Source: Rodentibacter myodis (GTDB lineage: Bacteria; Pseudomonadota; Gammaproteobacteria; Enterobacterales; Pasteurellaceae). From it: a stretch of 64,000 bases of DNA. The translations under genes were made by a program, and so were the position numbers. The notes beneath the pieces are model-generated. The model was not told where the DNA came from, ran no database searches, and saw only the letters and a list, made by a program, of their open reading frames with translations. Shown here one piece after another: positions 9,348 through 16,802 of this stretch; the stretch's first letter is position 1, and the number at the start of each line of letters is the position of its first letter. Where the stretch lies: positions 124,001 through 188,000 of the forward strand of contig NZ_MLHQ01000011.1 of NCBI RefSeq assembly GCF_001999305.1. Reading direction: 5' to 3'.

Positions 9348-11210
9348 TTACTTCACCGAACCACAATTTAAACAATATAAATACTGCCCTTTGGGATCGT
9401 TAAATTTACTCAGTTGATTCAATTGCGTTTTAACCTGTTGAAGGGGTTTTGGCAAATCAAGCCACGTGGTTATAAGTTGTTGTCCGCTACGTTTAAAATC
9501 ACGGAACAATTTGCTCAGCATACTGCCCTCTTCTTCCGTGATCCATTCAACGGTAAATCCCTCAATCACCGTCTCGCGGTGAAGATTAACCAGCTCGGCT
9601 GCCTTTTCCACCGCACGATCAAAATCACCAAGTTCATCCACCAAATTATGCTTGAAAGCATCCTCACCAAGCCAAACCTTCCCTTGCGCAATTTTATCTA
9701 CCGCATTTTTTGACATTTGGCGACCGCGACTGACTAAAGACAAAAACTTGTCGTAGCCGTGTTCAATTTCCAGCTGATAAATATCCTGCGTATTTTTAGA
9801 AAGCGGACTAAACACGGAGCTTTCGGCAAGCTCTGTGGTGGCGACACCATCGGCATTCACACCGATTTTTTTAATCGTATTTTCAAAAGTCGGTAACATT
9901 GCAAAAATACCAATCGATCCCGTGATGGTGTTTTTGTCGGCAATGATGTAATCGGATGTGGCTGAAATCCAATAACCGCCGGAAGCCGCCATTGCCCCCA
10001 TTGAAACCACCACAGGTTTACCGGCTTTTTGAAGATTATCCACCTCCTGACGGATTAATTCGGAAGCAAATGCACTGCCACCCGGTGAATTTACACGCAA
10101 TATCACCGCTTTGACCCGCTCATCATCGTAGGCTTGACGTAAAGAACGCACTATCGTATCGCCGCCCACCTCGCCTTCTGCACTTTCACCATCAATGATC
10201 GCGCCTTCTACATTGATAACGGCAATTTTATTTTCCGCTAATGAAAACACGGTACGATCTTGAAAATTCGATAAATAGCTGAACAAATCCACCATATTTG
10301 GCTTACCTTCGGTATCTTTACCAAAAAGTGCGGTCAATTTTTGTTCCAATTCTAAATTTGTTGCAATATCGGTAACCAATTTACGTTGTTTGGTGTAAGC
10401 CGTGCTATCACCTTTCAACGCCTTTAATTCGGACAAATATTGTTTGGCATTTGGCAACAACGTTTCCGCAGAAATATGGCGATTTTCACTCACTTTTTGC
10501 ACATAATTTTTCCACATTCCGTTCAGCCACTGATTCATATTTGCCTTGGCTTCCGGCGACATTTCGTTACGCAAAAACGGTTCTACTGCCGATTTGTAAG
10601 TCCCAACCCGAAAAATATGCGGCGTAATCGCCAATTTTTCCAATAAATCCTTATAGTATAAATTTTCTTGTGCCAAGCCTTGAACGGATACCTGCCCTAT
10701 CGGATTTAGGTAAATGTGATCGGCAAAACTGGCTAAAAAATACTGCCCCTGAGAATAATGATTGGCAAAGGCAATCACCGGTTTTTTCGATTCCTTAAAA
10801 CTTTCAATGGTTTTACCAATGTATTCCATTGCCGGTAAATCGCCCCCTGAAAAATAATTTAGATCCAATACCAATCCACTGATTCGCTCGTCTTCTTTTG
10901 CCATATTAATGGCGTGTACGACATCAAAAGTGGAAATTTGCATTGGTGTGCGATCGGAGCTTAATTCACGCAACGTTTGCTGCCAACCCAGTGCGTCATC
11001 ACGATTATCCGCCAGATAACCATCTAAATTCAGCAATAACGCACTGTTATCTGAGGATAAATTCGTGCTGCTTTTTTTGCTGTTTGTTGTCAGGCTGAAA
11101 AGCGTGATAACCAATAGAATGAAGACTAAAAAGAAAAGATTCATTACTAAATCACGAATAAAATTTAGTGCATTCCAACAGAATTTAATGACTCGAAAAA
11201 TGGGATTCAT
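9348..11210 (-). CDS. sppA: Signal peptide peptidase SppA (protease IV)
   Basis: Inner-membrane serine protease that degrades cleaved signal peptides. One N-terminal membrane anchor lies at about residues 21-41, followed by two tandem S49 domains. The Ser/Lys dyad is visible: Lys206 in RVGTYKSAVE from the first half and Ser410 in MAASGGYW from the second, close to Lys209/Ser409 in E. coli. The 620-residue length matches the long enterobacterial form. It is divergent from ydjA and ends against a bidirectional terminator. Confidence 0.95.
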   Translation of the reverse strand: MNPIFRVIKFCWNALNFIRDLVMNLFFLVFILLVITLFSLTTNSKKSSTNLSSDNSALLLNLDGYLADNRDDALGWQQTLRELSSDRTPMQISTFDVVHAINMAKEDERISGLVLDLNYFSGGDLPAMEYIGKTIESFKESKKPVIAFANHYSQGQYFLASFADHIYLNPIGQVSVQGLAQENLYYKDLLEKLAITPHIFRVGTYKSAVEPFLRNEMSPEAKANMNQWLNGMWKNYVQKVSENRHISAETLLPNAKQYLSELKALKGDSTAYTKQRKLVTDIATNLELEQKLTALFGKDTEGKPNMVDLFSYLSNFQDRTVFSLAENKIAVINVEGAIIDGESAEGEVGGDTIVRSLRQAYDDERVKAVILRVNSPGGSAFASELIRQEVDNLQKAGKPVVVSMGAMAASGGYWISATSDYIIADKNTITGSIGIFAMLPTFENTIKKIGVNADGVATTELAESSVFSPLSKNTQDIYQLEIEHGYDKFLSLVSRGRQMSKNAVDKIAQGKVWLGEDAFKHNLVDELGDFDRAVEKAAELVNLHRETVIEGFTVEWITEEEGSMLSKLFRDFKRSGQQLITTWLDLPKPLQQVKTQLNQLSKFNDPKGQYLYCLNCGSVK

Positions 11211-11291
11211 AACGACTTAGATTTAAATATCGGTGAAAAAGATAGGTAAAAAAATTTCGCTTAGCGTAACACAAACCCACACTAAAAACTA

Positions 11292-11300
11292 TGCTATAAT
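11292..11300 (+). promoter_or_regulatory. Extended -10 promoter element for ydjA
   Basis: TGCTATAAT is a consensus extended -10 (TGnTATAAT) about 30 bases before the ydjA start; no good -35 is visible, as is common for extended -10 promoters. Confidence 0.55.
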
Positions 11301-11331
11301 CCACCGCACTTTTCATTTAAAGAGAGAAAAA

Positions 11332-11886
11332 ATGGACGCTTTAACCCTTTTAACCACACGCCACTCAAATAAAAAACTCACCGCACCCGCCCCCAATAAA
11401 GCCCAACTTGAACAATTATTTCAAGCCGCACTTCACACACCGGATCACGGCAAATTACAACCTTATCGTTTTGTCGTCATAGAAAATGAAGGCTTAAATA
11501 AATTAGAAACATTGTTAAAAGATGCCGTAACGGAATTCAATCTTGGCGAAGATAAACTAAAAAAAGCAGAAAATTTAGCCCACCGCTCACCAATGGTTAT
11601 CGCCGTTATCGCCAAAATAAATCCCGATGTCGCTAAAGTGCCGCAGTGGGAACAATTAGTCACGGCAGGCTGTGCCGCTTACGGTATTCAGCTTGCCGCC
11701 AACGCTCAGGGTTTTGATAATGTTTGGATCACCGGAAAATGGGTAAATGGCAGTGCGCTACGCCAAGCCCTTGGTTGTCGGGAACAGGATGAAATTGTGG
11801 CATTATTGATGATTGGCACGGCGGCAGAAAAAATTGAACGTGAATGTCGAACCGTCAATATTGAAGAATTTGTACGTTATTTATAG
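11332..11886 (+). CDS. ydjA: NAD(P)H nitroreductase, YdjA type
   Basis: Small FMN-dependent oxidoreductase of the nitroreductase superfamily. From ATG 11332 (MDALTLLTTRHSNKKL) the product is 184 residues, the size of E. coli YdjA (183), and keeps the family pattern: HTPDHGKLQPYRF near residue 37 and AGCAAYGIQLAANAQG followed by GCREQDEIV in the C-terminal half. The upstream in-frame ATG at 11233 would precede the promoter and lacks a ribosome site, whereas AGAGAG sits before 11332. The physiological substrate of this subfamily is not settled. Confidence 0.92.
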   Translation: MDALTLLTTRHSNKKLTAPAPNKAQLEQLFQAALHTPDHGKLQPYRFVVIENEGLNKLETLLKDAVTEFNLGEDKLKKAENLAHRSPMVIAVIAKINPDVAKVPQWEQLVTAGCAAYGIQLAANAQGFDNVWITGKWVNGSALRQALGCREQDEIVALLMIGTAAEKIERECRTVNIEEFVRYL

Positions 11887-11888
11887 GT

Positions 11889-11917
11889 AAAAGTGCGGTT
11901 AAAATTAACCGCATTTT
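11889..11917 (+). terminator. USS-containing terminator of ydjA
   Basis: AAAAGTGCGGTTAA and TTAACCGCATTTTT form an almost perfect stem-loop with a T run right after the ydjA stop; the left arm is a USS core. Confidence 0.75.
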
Positions 11918-11973
11918 TAATTTAATTGATATTACATTGTAGTTGAACAAAGGTTCTATCAATTAAAAGTATC

Positions 11974-12009
11974 AAAATTCCTATTGAAATTTTACTCAAT
12001 AGGAATTTT
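11974..12009. repeat. 14-bp perfect inverted repeat
   Basis: AAAATTCCTATTGA (11974-11987) and TCAATAGGAATTTT (11996-12009) pair perfectly around an 8-base loop. It may be a second terminator after ydjA or mark the edge of the foreign segment that follows. From here to 12233 I see no gene, only two further GC-rich hairpins at about 12156-12195. Confidence 0.6.
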
Positions 12010-12154
12010 CTATTTTGATAAAGAACTTACTCAAGAACGAATCAATATGAAATTTGCTTAAACTAAACTGATAACACAAATATCGCTTTTTATTGCCTTG
12101 CAAATGTAAAATGGAATTACCCACACAATTTACAGCTTCTTGATTTTAATTCAC

Positions 12155-12196
12155 AGCCACGCGAGAGTGGCTGCCGCCTGCCTCACGAGGCGGGCG
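12155..12196. repeat. Two adjacent GC-rich hairpins upstream of the com remnant
   Basis: AGCCAC...GTGGCT and CCGCCTGCCT...AGGCGGGCGG form two consecutive stems (the second with one mismatch), much more GC-rich than the surroundings. They may be the 3' end of a lost phage gene or its terminator. Confidence 0.4.
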
Positions 12197-12233
12197 GATT
12201 TTAACAAAACCATTTCAAATGGAAAATGCTGAT

Positions 12234-12356
12234 ATGCGAAAAATGAGGGAAATCCGTTGCTAGTGCTGTAAAAAATTATTGGCACGCGCAGAAAATGTAC
12301 AACGCTTAGAAATTAAATGCGTGCGTTGTAAAACTTTAAATCAATTCAACAAATAA
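12234..12356 (+). pseudogene. com: Com-like zinc-finger translational regulator of Mu-like phage, broken by TAG at codon 10
   Basis: Reading from ATG 12234 gives 40 codons with one TAG: MRKMREIRC, stop, CCKKLLARAENVQRL, then EIKCVRCKTLNQFNK. Paired cysteine clusters (RC.CC at residues 9-12 and CVRC at 29-32), the KLLA segment and the short length are those of Mu Com, a zinc-binding RNA-binding protein that switches on translation of the adjacent DNA-modification gene. A methyltransferase remnant follows directly, as expected for a com-mom type module. Only one nonsense codon separates it from an open frame, so decay is recent or the TAG is suppressed; I favour decay, since the next genes are also broken. 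Confidence 0.7.
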
Positions 12357-12373
12357 GAGTATCGGAGCACCAA

Positions 12374-12396
12374 GAATGCCGGAATGCCGGAATGCC
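12374..12396 (+). repeat. 8-bp tandem repeat GAATGCCG, about 2.9 copies
   Basis: GAATGCCG is repeated head to tail between the com remnant and the methyltransferase start, next to the start-codon hairpin. Its role is unknown; a change in copy number would alter spacing, not frame, since it is intergenic. Confidence 0.7.
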
Positions 12397-12418
12397 ATAA
12401 TGAGAACTTATTATGGCA
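12393..12418 (+). promoter_or_regulatory. Hairpin sequestering the start codon of the phage methyltransferase
   Basis: TGCCATAAT (12393-12401) and ATTATGGCA (12410-12418) form a perfect 9-bp stem with an 8-base loop. The 3' arm contains the ATG at 12413-12415. In phage Mu a stem-loop at the mom start blocks translation until Com opens it; the gene order and position here fit the same logic. This is inference from structure. Confidence 0.6.
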
Positions 12419-13050
12419 AAAAACAAAATTATCGTGTGGGCGTTATTTGATAGCGGTAACGGTTGTTATACCCAAGCAGCCAAAGCCTTTCCTGAAATGC
12501 GGGTTTATCCTATCGGCATTGATATTGAATGAAAAAATCGGCATTTTATCCCAGTTAATTTAGCCGATTATTCACGACTATTCGGCAATCACATCTTATT
12601 TAAAACATTAGACAGACTACCAAAACCCGATGTCATTCTTGCCAGTCCATCTTGTGAGAGCTGGTCACTTGCCAGCGAAATGAAAAGCAGCAATGCTTGT
12701 TGGCGGCAGATAAAACCTGCACCAAGCCATTTTCGCATCAGAAAGCGTGCCGATTACGCCAAAACCCGATTTAATTACGAACGCTCTTTTTTAATCGGAT
12801 AAATAGTGAGCTTTGCATTTATAACACGATTGAAATTATCAAGCGTTATCAACCAAAGATTTATATTATCGAAAACCCCGCATTCGGTCGGATATGGGAT
12901 TACATTGAGCATATTCTGGATTTTAGTATTCCTTTTGATAACCTGACTTATTACAGCGATTATGGCTACATTATTAAAAAACCGACTAAGTTTAAAAATA
13001 ATATTGCATTGAGATTAAGCAGTCGGGGATTACCTTCTAAAGTGATCTAG
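12413..13050 (+). pseudogene. Phage-type DNA methyltransferase remnant (TGA at codon 40 and a frameshift)
   Basis: The frame starts MAKNKIIVWALFDSGNG, meets TGA at 12530-12532, resumes with HFIPVNLADYSRLFG and KPDVILASPSCESWS, then shifts frame near 12800 to continue INSELCIYNTIEIIKRYQ, YIIENPAFGRIWDYIE and PFDNLTYYSDYGYIIKK to a stop at 13050. An SP.CESWS motif followed by an IEN(P) motif resembles the catalytic Cys and the ENV motif of cytosine-5 methyltransferases, in a phage subfamily found with com. The Pro normally preceding the Cys is Ser here. Two lesions make it non-functional. It contains no USS, unlike the core genes around it, consistent with foreign origin. Confidence 0.65.
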
Positions 13051-13149
13051 AAAAAATTTAAAGGGATTACAATGAACAGTCTAATATCCCTTTGTCTTTT
13101 TGAAAGAAACCTATTCACAAATTATTAAACATCTAAATAACAAGAAAAA

Positions 13150-13569
13150 ATGAAAATGACACAAAAGAAATTATTTAAACAAGCCCCATTACCATTTATC
13201 GGGAAAAAACGAATGTTTTTAAAACATTTTGAAACAGTACGGCGAAGGGTGGACGATTATCGATACATTCGGCGGCAGCGGTTTACTAAGCCATACTGCC
13301 AAATGACTAAAACCAAAATCCCACATCATTTACAATGACTTTGACGGCTATGCTGAGCGATTAGTACATATTGATGACACTAACGCATTATGCGCTCAAC
13401 TTTATGTTGCTGCTATCGGTCCAAAAACAAACGTATGCTGAAGGAATAGAAGGCTGAACTCGTCAAAATCATTCAAGACTTTGAGGGATATAAAGATTTA
13501 AATAGCCTATCAAGTTGGTTGTTATTTAGTGGAGAGCAAATTGCAACACTTGATGATTTATTCCACCAC
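13150..13569 (+). pseudogene. D12-class adenine DNA methyltransferase remnant, frameshifted and truncated
   Basis: Three frames together read as one protein: MTQKKLFKQAPLPFIGKKR and MFLKHFETV, then (shift near 13239) GEGWTIIDTFGGSGLLSHTAK, stop, IIYNDFDGYAERLVHIDD, then (shift) AELVKIIQDFEGYKDLNS and SWLLFSGEQIATLDDLFHH. PLPFIGKKR and DTFGGSG correspond to the FxGxK and AdoMet-binding motifs of D12 adenine methyltransferases. The catalytic DPPY part is absent because the similarity stops at 13569, exactly where a cas1 fragment begins on the other strand. It lies directly after the com/methyltransferase remnants and probably comes from the same phage. Confidence 0.65.
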
Positions 13570-13754
13570 GCACGAAATTCTTCCAAAATATTTTGCGCTA
13601 AGCTATCTCGTCCCGGGCAATCAGCATGTAGAAAACCGATTTGTGGATCTAACCCTATACCTTGCAATGCTCCACTGATGTCTTTTCCCATAATACTATG
13701 AAGAAACGAAAGCAACGCATTCACACCGTCACGAGACGGACAGCGATTGCGTCC
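13569..13754 (-). pseudogene. cas1: cas1 fragment, type I-C like
   Basis: The minus-strand frame reads GRNRCPSRDGVNALLSFLHS, then GLDPQIGFLHADCPGRDSLA and a final ILEEFRA. The succession R..P..D.VNALLSF, GLDP..GFLH..RPGR.SLA and EEFRA is the conserved core of Cas1, the integrase that inserts spacers into CRISPR arrays; the His of GFLH is a metal ligand. Only about 62 codons remain of roughly 340. The N-terminal two thirds are missing (TAG just upstream) and the C-terminus is replaced by a phage methyltransferase fragment. Type I-C is suggested by the local wording and by the cas4 remnant upstream on the same strand. Confidence 0.75.
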
Positions 13755-13951
13755 CTAAAAACAAAAACCGCTATTCTCTTTAATCAATATTGCTTTAATT
13801 ACTCCTCCGTAAACTTTAATTCAAATGGATCATTTAATACCTGCGCGGGTATTGCTCGTATGGTTCCTCAAAAAATTCTTTCCTAAAAGGCATATATTTA
13901 TAAAATATCATATTGCTTTCTCATACTATCTAAGAAATTATTGCTGTTTAA
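13755..13951. other. Gap between cas1 and cas4 remnants, no recognisable coding
   Basis: About 200 AT-rich bases in which neither strand continues Cas1 or Cas4. It may be the scar of the deletion that removed the 5' two thirds of cas1. Confidence 0.5.
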
Positions 13952-13961
13952 CCCCCCCCCC
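13952..13961. repeat. Poly-C tract of 10
   Basis: Ten consecutive C residues (poly-G on the cas4 strand) just after the last recognisable Cas4 codons. Such tracts are slippage-prone and in Pasteurellaceae often phase-vary genes, but no intact gene uses this one. Confidence 0.9.
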
Positions 13962-14438
13962 TTCGAGCTATCCTTTTCCAACAGCCGCGGTTGACAGAGG
14001 TCGATTAGCGAGCAAGCTTTGCAGCGTTTACTGTATTCAGGTAGAGGTGTTGTCCCGCTGTCTAAAAGTGACCGCACTTCGGCAATAGTGACAAGGGTTT
14101 TCGTGCGTGTAATTCAGGGGAAAAATGATCGGCAAACGGTGGCTGGTTTGCATACACCACAACGCCCCTTTGTCAATAGTTTGCCCTGTCATTTCTTCTA
14201 AACATAATGCTTAGGCGCAAAGCTGAATTTCATCAATCGGTTTAGGCTTGCCACGTTTGTATTCCACAGGCCTTAATTAGGCCGTCTTGAGATCTAGATC
14301 GACCAAATCCAAAATACCACTAATACCCAATTTTTTCGCTGCAACGTAAACCATTTGTTCAAAGAGAATCCCTTTGCGAACTTCTGGCTAGCTCGAATCT
14401 ACCCGCTCTAGCAACGCTTTGCCTTGTACGGTCAGAAA
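13962..14438 (-). pseudogene. cas4: cas4 remnant, type I-C like, with three stops and a frameshift
   Basis: On the minus strand one frame reads FLTVQGKALLERVDSS, stop, PEVRKGILFEQMVYVAAK, GISGILDLVDLDLKT, stop, RPVEYKRGKPKPIDEIQLCA, stop, LCLEEMTGQTIDKGALW and TSHRLPIIF; after a frameshift near 14100 it continues TIAEVRSLLDSGTTPLPEY and CKACSLIDLCQPRLLEKDS. GILDLV and PVEYKRGK are the RecB-nuclease motifs II and III of Cas4, QLCAQ (here ending in a stop) is motif IV, and the C-terminal CKACSLIDLC supplies iron-sulfur cysteines. Cas4 trims prespacers for Cas1-Cas2. The order cas4 then cas1 in the direction of transcription is that of type I-C loci. The N-terminal ~45 residues are missing. A perfect USS lies inside at 14071-14079. 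Confidence 0.78.
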
Positions 14439-14681
14439 ATTTATTCAAGGACCGTCAAATACAATTAAATACAACATAATTCCTAGTTCTTTATATTTCT
14501 CATTTTAAGTGGTTGAGTACAGTGATTTTCCATTTTATACCTCATATTTTTTAGCTATCATCAATTTATTAAAGTGTAAGATTTCTATTCATAGCGTAAT
14601 TATTTGATATCAACCTAATCAAAGATATTCTCATCCCCTAAATAAGAAAAAGTGCGGTCAAAATCAACTACATTTTCCAAT
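14439..14681. other. Intergenic region between cas4 remnant and metX
   Basis: About 240 AT-rich bases with one USS (about 14650) close to the end of metX. I see no gene or CRISPR repeat in it. Confidence 0.6.
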
Positions 14682-15764
14682 TTAATGATATCCCGCCAAG
14701 CCCTTCCGAATCCATTTATCAAAGCCGTCATAATCCACCAAAAAGGCATCGTGTCCATAAATAGAAGGGAATTCGTGAAAAACGAAAGAAACATCACTTT
14801 GTTCTAAAAGCTGTTTACTTTTGTGTAAATCCACCGATTTGAAAAGTTGATCGGTGGTGACGGAAACCAGCGTATAACGTGCTTTTATACGGGAAAGCGC
14901 GGTTTTGGTATCGCCATAACCAAGGCTTGGATCATACATATCCAAAGCACGTAACAAATGAAGATAGCTGTTGGCATCAAAACGCTGGAGAAACTTTTTA
15001 CCTTGATAGCTCAAGTAAGATTCCACTTGGAAATAATCGCCCCAAAAATCACCTTCCGATTTAGTGGCACGCCCAAATGCCTTGGCAAGCTGTAAATCCG
15101 TGCGATAAGTCAACATTCCCAACATTCGGGCAATGGATAGTCCTTGATCCGGCGGCGTACCGTCATAATAATCGCCACCATTAAAATTCGGATCGTTAAT
15201 CACCGCCTGACGCATTACGTGGTTGAAACCAATGGCTTCCGCACTGAAAAAAAGTGACGAGCATAGATTTACAATGCCATCCATAAAATCAGGAAATTCA
15301 ATCCCCCATTGTGTCGCCTGCATTCCACCAAAAGATCCGCCAATCACTGCTTTTAAGTGGGCAATGCCAAGATGATCAATCAGGGCTTTTTGCACCCGTA
15401 CAATATCTTGCACCGTAATATTCGGAAATTGGCTGCCGTAAGGTTTATTGGTCTTTGGATTAATGGAAGCAGGGCCGGTCGTGCCTTTACAACCGCCCAA
15501 TACATTTGAACAAATAAAGAAATAACGGGAAGTATCTAAAGCCAGCCCCGCCCCCATAAAATGTTGCCACCAACCGTCTTGTTCTTTATTTGGAAAATAG
15601 GGTTCGGCATCACCGGTGAGGGCGTGGCAAATAAGGACGGCATTAGTTTTCTCGGCATTCAATGTTCCGTAAGTTTGGTAAGCCACGTTGATTGGCGAAA
15701 GCTCGCCCCCAAGCACAAGCTTGAGCGGGTTGTCTTGAAAAAGCACCACATTTTGAACAGTCAT
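14682..15764 (-). CDS. metX: Homoserine O-acetyltransferase
   Basis: Transfers acetyl from acetyl-CoA to homoserine, the first committed step of methionine synthesis in species using the acetyl route. It is an alpha/beta-hydrolase with the nucleophile elbow GGSFGGMQ, an HALTGDAE segment near the N-terminus and the catalytic His in GHDAFLVD near the C-terminus. I chose the ATG at 15764 (MTVQNVVLF), giving 360 residues as in other Pasteurellaceae, because the longer frame to 15812 would run through the promoter. A sigma-70 promoter with a MetJ-like operator lies upstream. Confidence 0.95.
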   Translation of the reverse strand: MTVQNVVLFQDNPLKLVLGGELSPINVAYQTYGTLNAEKTNAVLICHALTGDAEPYFPNKEQDGWWQHFMGAGLALDTSRYFFICSNVLGGCKGTTGPASINPKTNKPYGSQFPNITVQDIVRVQKALIDHLGIAHLKAVIGGSFGGMQATQWGIEFPDFMDGIVNLCSSLFFSAEAIGFNHVMRQAVINDPNFNGGDYYDGTPPDQGLSIARMLGMLTYRTDLQLAKAFGRATKSEGDFWGDYFQVESYLSYQGKKFLQRFDANSYLHLLRALDMYDPSLGYGDTKTALSRIKARYTLVSVTTDQLFKSVDLHKSKQLLEQSDVSFVFHEFPSIYGHDAFLVDYDGFDKWIRKGLAGYH

Positions 15765-15798
15765 TGAAAACCTATTACACAAACCAAGAAATGCCCCA

Positions 15799-15826
15799 AT
15801 TATCAACAGCACATTACCTTTGTCAA
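15799..15826 (-). promoter_or_regulatory. Sigma-70 promoter of metX
   Basis: On the minus strand TTGACA (15821-15826) is followed after 16 bases by GATAAT (15799-15804), about 35 bases before the metX start; a near-consensus promoter. Confidence 0.7.
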
Positions 15827-15834
15827 GAAATTTT

Positions 15835-15850
15835 AGCCGTCTAAACGGCT
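15835..15850 (-). promoter_or_regulatory. Tandem met boxes (MetJ operator) upstream of metX
   Basis: AGCCGTCT and AAACGGCT are two adjacent 8-mers matching the MetJ box AGACGTCT at 7 and 6 of 8 positions, lying just upstream of the metX -35. MetJ with S-adenosylmethionine represses methionine genes through tandem boxes. The same bases can also fold as TAGCCGT/ACGGCTA, so a terminator-like hairpin is an alternative reading. Confidence 0.55.
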
Positions 15851-15967
15851 AAAGAAAAATACCAACCGAAATCCCAATCATCGTAATAAAGACAAAATTC
15901 AACTTGAACTTATCACGCTTTTTCATTATGTTACGCCAACACATTCGCTTTCAAAACACTGCAAAAA

Positions 15968-16645
15968 ATGACCGCACTTTCTTCCCTCAGCTCTCTCTTT
16001 CCTCTCAGAAAAATAATTCGGGCGATATGTTGTGTCGGTGCATTTTTGTTATTAGCCTGCCTCATTATCGATCAAGGTGTCAGTTTTTATGTTCGGGATC
16101 GTGTGTTTGAAAAAGTAGAAGATTTACCCTATCGCCCTTATGCCGTGGTGCTTGGTACTTCAAAATATGTGGCAACAGGAAAAACCAACGATTATTACAC
16201 CAATCGACTTGCTGCGGCGAAAACACTCATTGAAAATCAAAAAGTCAGTTATCTGTTGTTAAGCGGTGATAATCGCACAATGCAATATAATGAGCCTCGC
16301 ACTATGCGCAAGGATTTACGCAAAATGGGCATTGCGGAAGATCGGCTTTTTCAAGATTTTGCCGGTTTCCGCACGTTAGATTCTGTATTGCGTGCCAATA
16401 AAGTGTTCCAAGTGCCTTCTTACACGATCATTAGCCAAAAATTCCATTGTGAACGCGCCCTTTTCATTGCCAAATATTACGATATCAACGCCATTTGCTT
16501 CACCGCAAAGCAACCTGAGGTGTTCTTTGCCACCCGAGTGCGGGAAATGTTCGCCCGAATTAAGGCTATATTTGATTTACTTACGGGGGTTCAGCCTTAT
16601 TTTCTGGGTGAACCGGAGCCACTTCCTCTCCCTGAAAATCATTAA
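15968..16645 (+). CDS. sanA: SanA/YdcF-like DUF218 inner-membrane protein
   Basis: A 225-residue protein with one N-terminal membrane helix (about residues 20-36) and a periplasmic DUF218 domain: PYAVVLGTSKYVATG near residue 57, LLLSGDNRT near 96 and YNEPRTMRKDL near 107. E. coli SanA, the closest type, affects envelope permeability and vancomycin sensitivity; the reaction is unknown. The start codon is embedded in a USS: ATGACCGCACTT encodes Met-Thr-Ala-Leu. It is divergent from metX. Confidence 0.85.
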   Translation: MTALSSLSSLFPLRKIIRAICCVGAFLLLACLIIDQGVSFYVRDRVFEKVEDLPYRPYAVVLGTSKYVATGKTNDYYTNRLAAAKTLIENQKVSYLLLSGDNRTMQYNEPRTMRKDLRKMGIAEDRLFQDFAGFRTLDSVLRANKVFQVPSYTIISQKFHCERALFIAKYYDINAICFTAKQPEVFFATRVREMFARIKAIFDLLTGVQPYFLGEPEPLPLPENH

Positions 16646-16723
16646 AATTTATCTAAATTTCCAATCGTGAATTGATGTTTTTTTAATTAAAACAATTTTT
16701 ATGGGCTTTTTTAGGGAATAGAA

Positions 16724-16752
16724 TTGACAATTTTTTATGAAATCGCTATTTC
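16724..16752 (+). promoter_or_regulatory. Promoter of lysC
   Basis: TTGACA (16724-16729), 17 bases, then TATTTC (16747-16752), about 50 bases before the lysC start. The whole gap between sanA and lysC is only about 157 bases, which leaves no room for a full lysine riboswitch plus expression platform. Confidence 0.55.
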
Positions 16753-16802
16753 TATACCCCTTGCAAATACAATATCAAAACATCAAACTTTAGGAGTCCT
16801 CT

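Noticed and set aside
13071-13130. Small frame MNSLISLCLFERNLFTNY after the methyltransferase remnant
   Set aside because: Eighteen codons with no recognisable family and no clear ribosome site; probably chance or a scrap of phage sequence.
13662-14201. Several plus-strand open frames of 60-87 residues across the cas remnants
   Set aside because: They are antisense to recognisable Cas1/Cas4 reading frames and match nothing known.
13050-14681. CRISPR array near the cas remnants
   Set aside because: No regularly spaced repeats of 28-37 bases are visible on either side of the cas fragments.
16646-16802. Lysine riboswitch ahead of lysC
   Set aside because: The gap is about 157 bases with a promoter at 16724, leaving about 50 bases of leader; too short for an L-box and no such stems are seen.
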